Of a stretch of 8,210 nt of DNA, positions 8,001 through 8,210 are shown piece after piece. The stretch spans positions 1 through 8,210 of the forward strand of contig JAGLWO010000333.1 of NCBI GenBank assembly GCA_023133395.1. The letters are read 5' to 3'. The position numbers and the translations under genes are program-made. The first letter of the stretch is position 1; each line of letters begins with the position of its first letter. The DNA comes from Candidatus Cloacimonadota bacterium (lineage in GTDB: Bacteria; Cloacimonadota; Cloacimonadia; Cloacimonadales; TCS61). Below the pieces are notes generated by a model, which worked only from the letters and a program-made list of their open reading frames with translations, was not told the origin of the DNA and ran no database searches.

Positions 8001-8210
8001 CATCATTCAGACAAACAGAGTATTCAAAATAGACATCTTCCATATTCAGTATTCCATTATCATCAAGGTCTTCCGTATCGAGCTTGTTATTCCCCTCTGT
8101 TCCATTTATCCAGGGATATTCCTCTTCACCACCAATTGTTACCTTTTCATTATCAAAATTATCATTGGGATCATCCCCAGGTTCCCCATCTGGTATTCTA
8201 TCCAGACCAA
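5005..8210 (-). CDS. sprA: SprA/Sov-like T9SS outer-membrane translocon, C-terminal part (5' partial)
   Basis: This is the giant barrel through which the type IX secretion system exports proteins. The frame stays open to the window edge, 55 codons beyond the ATG at 8043, so that ATG is internal; 1067 codons are visible, against about 2400 residues for Flavobacterium SprA. The first 60 visible residues carry SprA hallmarks: a GLD...DG...DDPNDNFD stretch, INGTEGN, DTEDLDDNGILN, then VYFEYSV. Next come NIKKISYARVWFEVED and KIVSLDITGNKWEE (about 106-138), a jelly-roll-like region (about 185-335), and FDDIRVADPYEDIGYAARTT (335-354) followed by STVFADF, which matches the SprA WVNELR...GWAA...ADFG segment as I recall it. 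The rest is mostly alternating barrel strands, broken by a Pro/Glu/Lys-rich linker (690-760) just before ISRLQNVKFNY. The protein ends in an amphipathic strand, FRLGIWIEIMF. The signal peptide and first half lie outside the window. No gld or por genes are seen here. Confidence 0.88.
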   Translation of the reverse strand, partial: GLDRIPDGEPGDDPNDNFDNEKVTIGGEEEYPWINGTEGNNKLDTEDLDDNGILNMEDVYFEYSVCLNDGEEFLESQYKGWRLYRIPLHDPDNYRIISNQPGKVPNIKKISYARVWFEVEDSTRVKIVSLDITGNKWEEGFIKDKNDEIIFSEDESMIVGIIDNQKDPHYTPAPYTVLKERGEETLEQSLIVDYNNLEGGHHGLVTQSFRETFNFLSYNKIRFWIYAEESEYGGSSDKQDSLIIRMGSDSLHYYEIRHELDLQEYYAEMDRDGWEEIEVKFSDLTHLKTLDDIKDTSYLKDGYRFSMKGNPTLTNIKEISLGMEATEGFSGRLYFDDIRVADPYEDIGYAARTTLSTVFADFSTLDIDLDWNSENFQSSAARVTNRSYTKQTQFNIVNRYYLNKFFPAEWGLSLPLILSRRQTLGIPRFQANSDVLRDNLSGEDKKRTKNKSLTYRADLSFSQNKTPKSKILAYTIKNTSISSYIEKKKTLTPTTADTTLSYSIKHNYRLTIPKEKIGIKLWGNYSFYTVPNSFENIFTYRDTDPRKWRWETYTDSIPHWVVQSNTKRTRTFDTDTRVTYDIFSDIKTSYKLLTKRDLMLRNYWKGYNIGEEKERTQDITLDYTPKYLDNIFTYSVNASVKYDEDHFKSGTQDTLFYKGSVNRNIGGDFTLKNQDMLRSLANWLDKKFSKEPPTQEELLPEKEKPEREDQKIPEPKGEIKEDELKREPPTDEITPEGIQKEKEPERKDGEEPTGQIPKRKTNIFVAVINYISRLQNVKFNYNNIYKTSYDDRKERPDFLYQLGLPHILDEEGDDREILIKNITDKYSTSVGFPILNILSTSFGYSKEIKRTYGDHSSMQVATTFPNISVTLTEFEKLIGAESFLTSSRLTSSYVYTENLSGELDFKTPDSEALRMNFAPLISWYGNWIHNITSNISLNYSTSKNINHRLSYDSINKSQTQSMNGRLSWTFAAARGLKILFFKRTRMTNEFTTDLNFTAEKTYNKQKGQETTIIEVDKLKYTISPGASYEFNKNIHGGLTCNYEWSHDRKRETKVKTFRLGIWIEIMF
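5965..6138 (-). repeat. Degenerate 36-residue repeat in the Pro/Glu/Lys-rich linker of the SprA-like protein
   Basis: Within the charged linker (coding bases 6141-5929) two related blocks start 36 codons apart: EPPTQEELLPEKEKPERED and EPPTDEITPEGIQKEKEPERKD. The codons differ at several synonymous positions, so the duplication is old or kept at protein level only. The linker has almost no aromatic residues, unlike the flanking barrel strands, and should be disordered. Bacteroidota SprA proteins, as I recall, carry a charged linker at the same place, just before the strand that reads NVKFNY here. Confidence 0.6.

Noticed and set aside
8041..8043. ATG as the start of the SprA-like gene
   Set aside because: The same frame stays open upstream to the window edge, and those 55 codons encode conserved SprA-type motifs (INGTEGN, DTEDL). 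There is also no ribosome binding site, so this Met is internal.

Overview
The window is a chromosomal segment from a diderm bacterium, most likely of the FCB superphylum (Bacteroidota, Fibrobacterota, Cloacimonadota, Marinimicrobia and relatives). The evidence is a SprA-type outer-membrane translocon of the type IX secretion system (T9SS), a set known mainly from that group. The sequence leans AT-rich, genes are tightly packed, and every convincing gene is on the minus strand. A Cloacimonadota-like lineage is my best guess, but that is inference only.

Read in the direction of transcription, from high to low coordinates, the layout is as follows. (1) 8210-5005 is the C-terminal 1067 codons of a SprA/Sov-like protein. 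Its reading frame runs off the window edge. (2) 5004-4916 is an 89-base gap with a candidate promoter, a tandem 11-bp AT-rich repeat just upstream of it, and a strong Shine-Dalgarno site. (3) 4915-3983 is an MCE protein (MlaD type) with one N-terminal membrane anchor and a long proline-free helical tail. (4) 3969-1837 is an unusual 710-residue predicted lipoprotein. It starts with a PqiC-like ABC transport auxiliary domain, continues with two PEGA/Ig-like modules and ends in what looks like an outer-membrane beta-barrel. (5) 1833-760 is an MlaE-type permease with an N-terminal STAS (MlaB-like) domain. (6) 763-20 is an MlaF-type ATPase. (7) 23-1 is the first few codons of another gene that overlaps the ATPase stop.

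Genes 3 to 6, and probably 7, form one operon: gaps are 13 and 3 bases, followed by two 4-base ATGA overlaps. Together they encode an MCE phospholipid or hydrophobic-substrate ABC transporter. MlaF would power MlaE in the inner membrane, MlaD would form the hexameric MCE ring and a periplasmic channel, and the lipoprotein would supply the outer-membrane end. The lipoprotein is the most novel item: one polypeptide appears to combine the PqiC-like periplasmic partner with its own barrel. No MlaA or MlaC homologue is seen in the window. The linkage to sprA puts two outer-membrane systems side by side, but the promoter-like gap suggests the MCE operon can be expressed independently.
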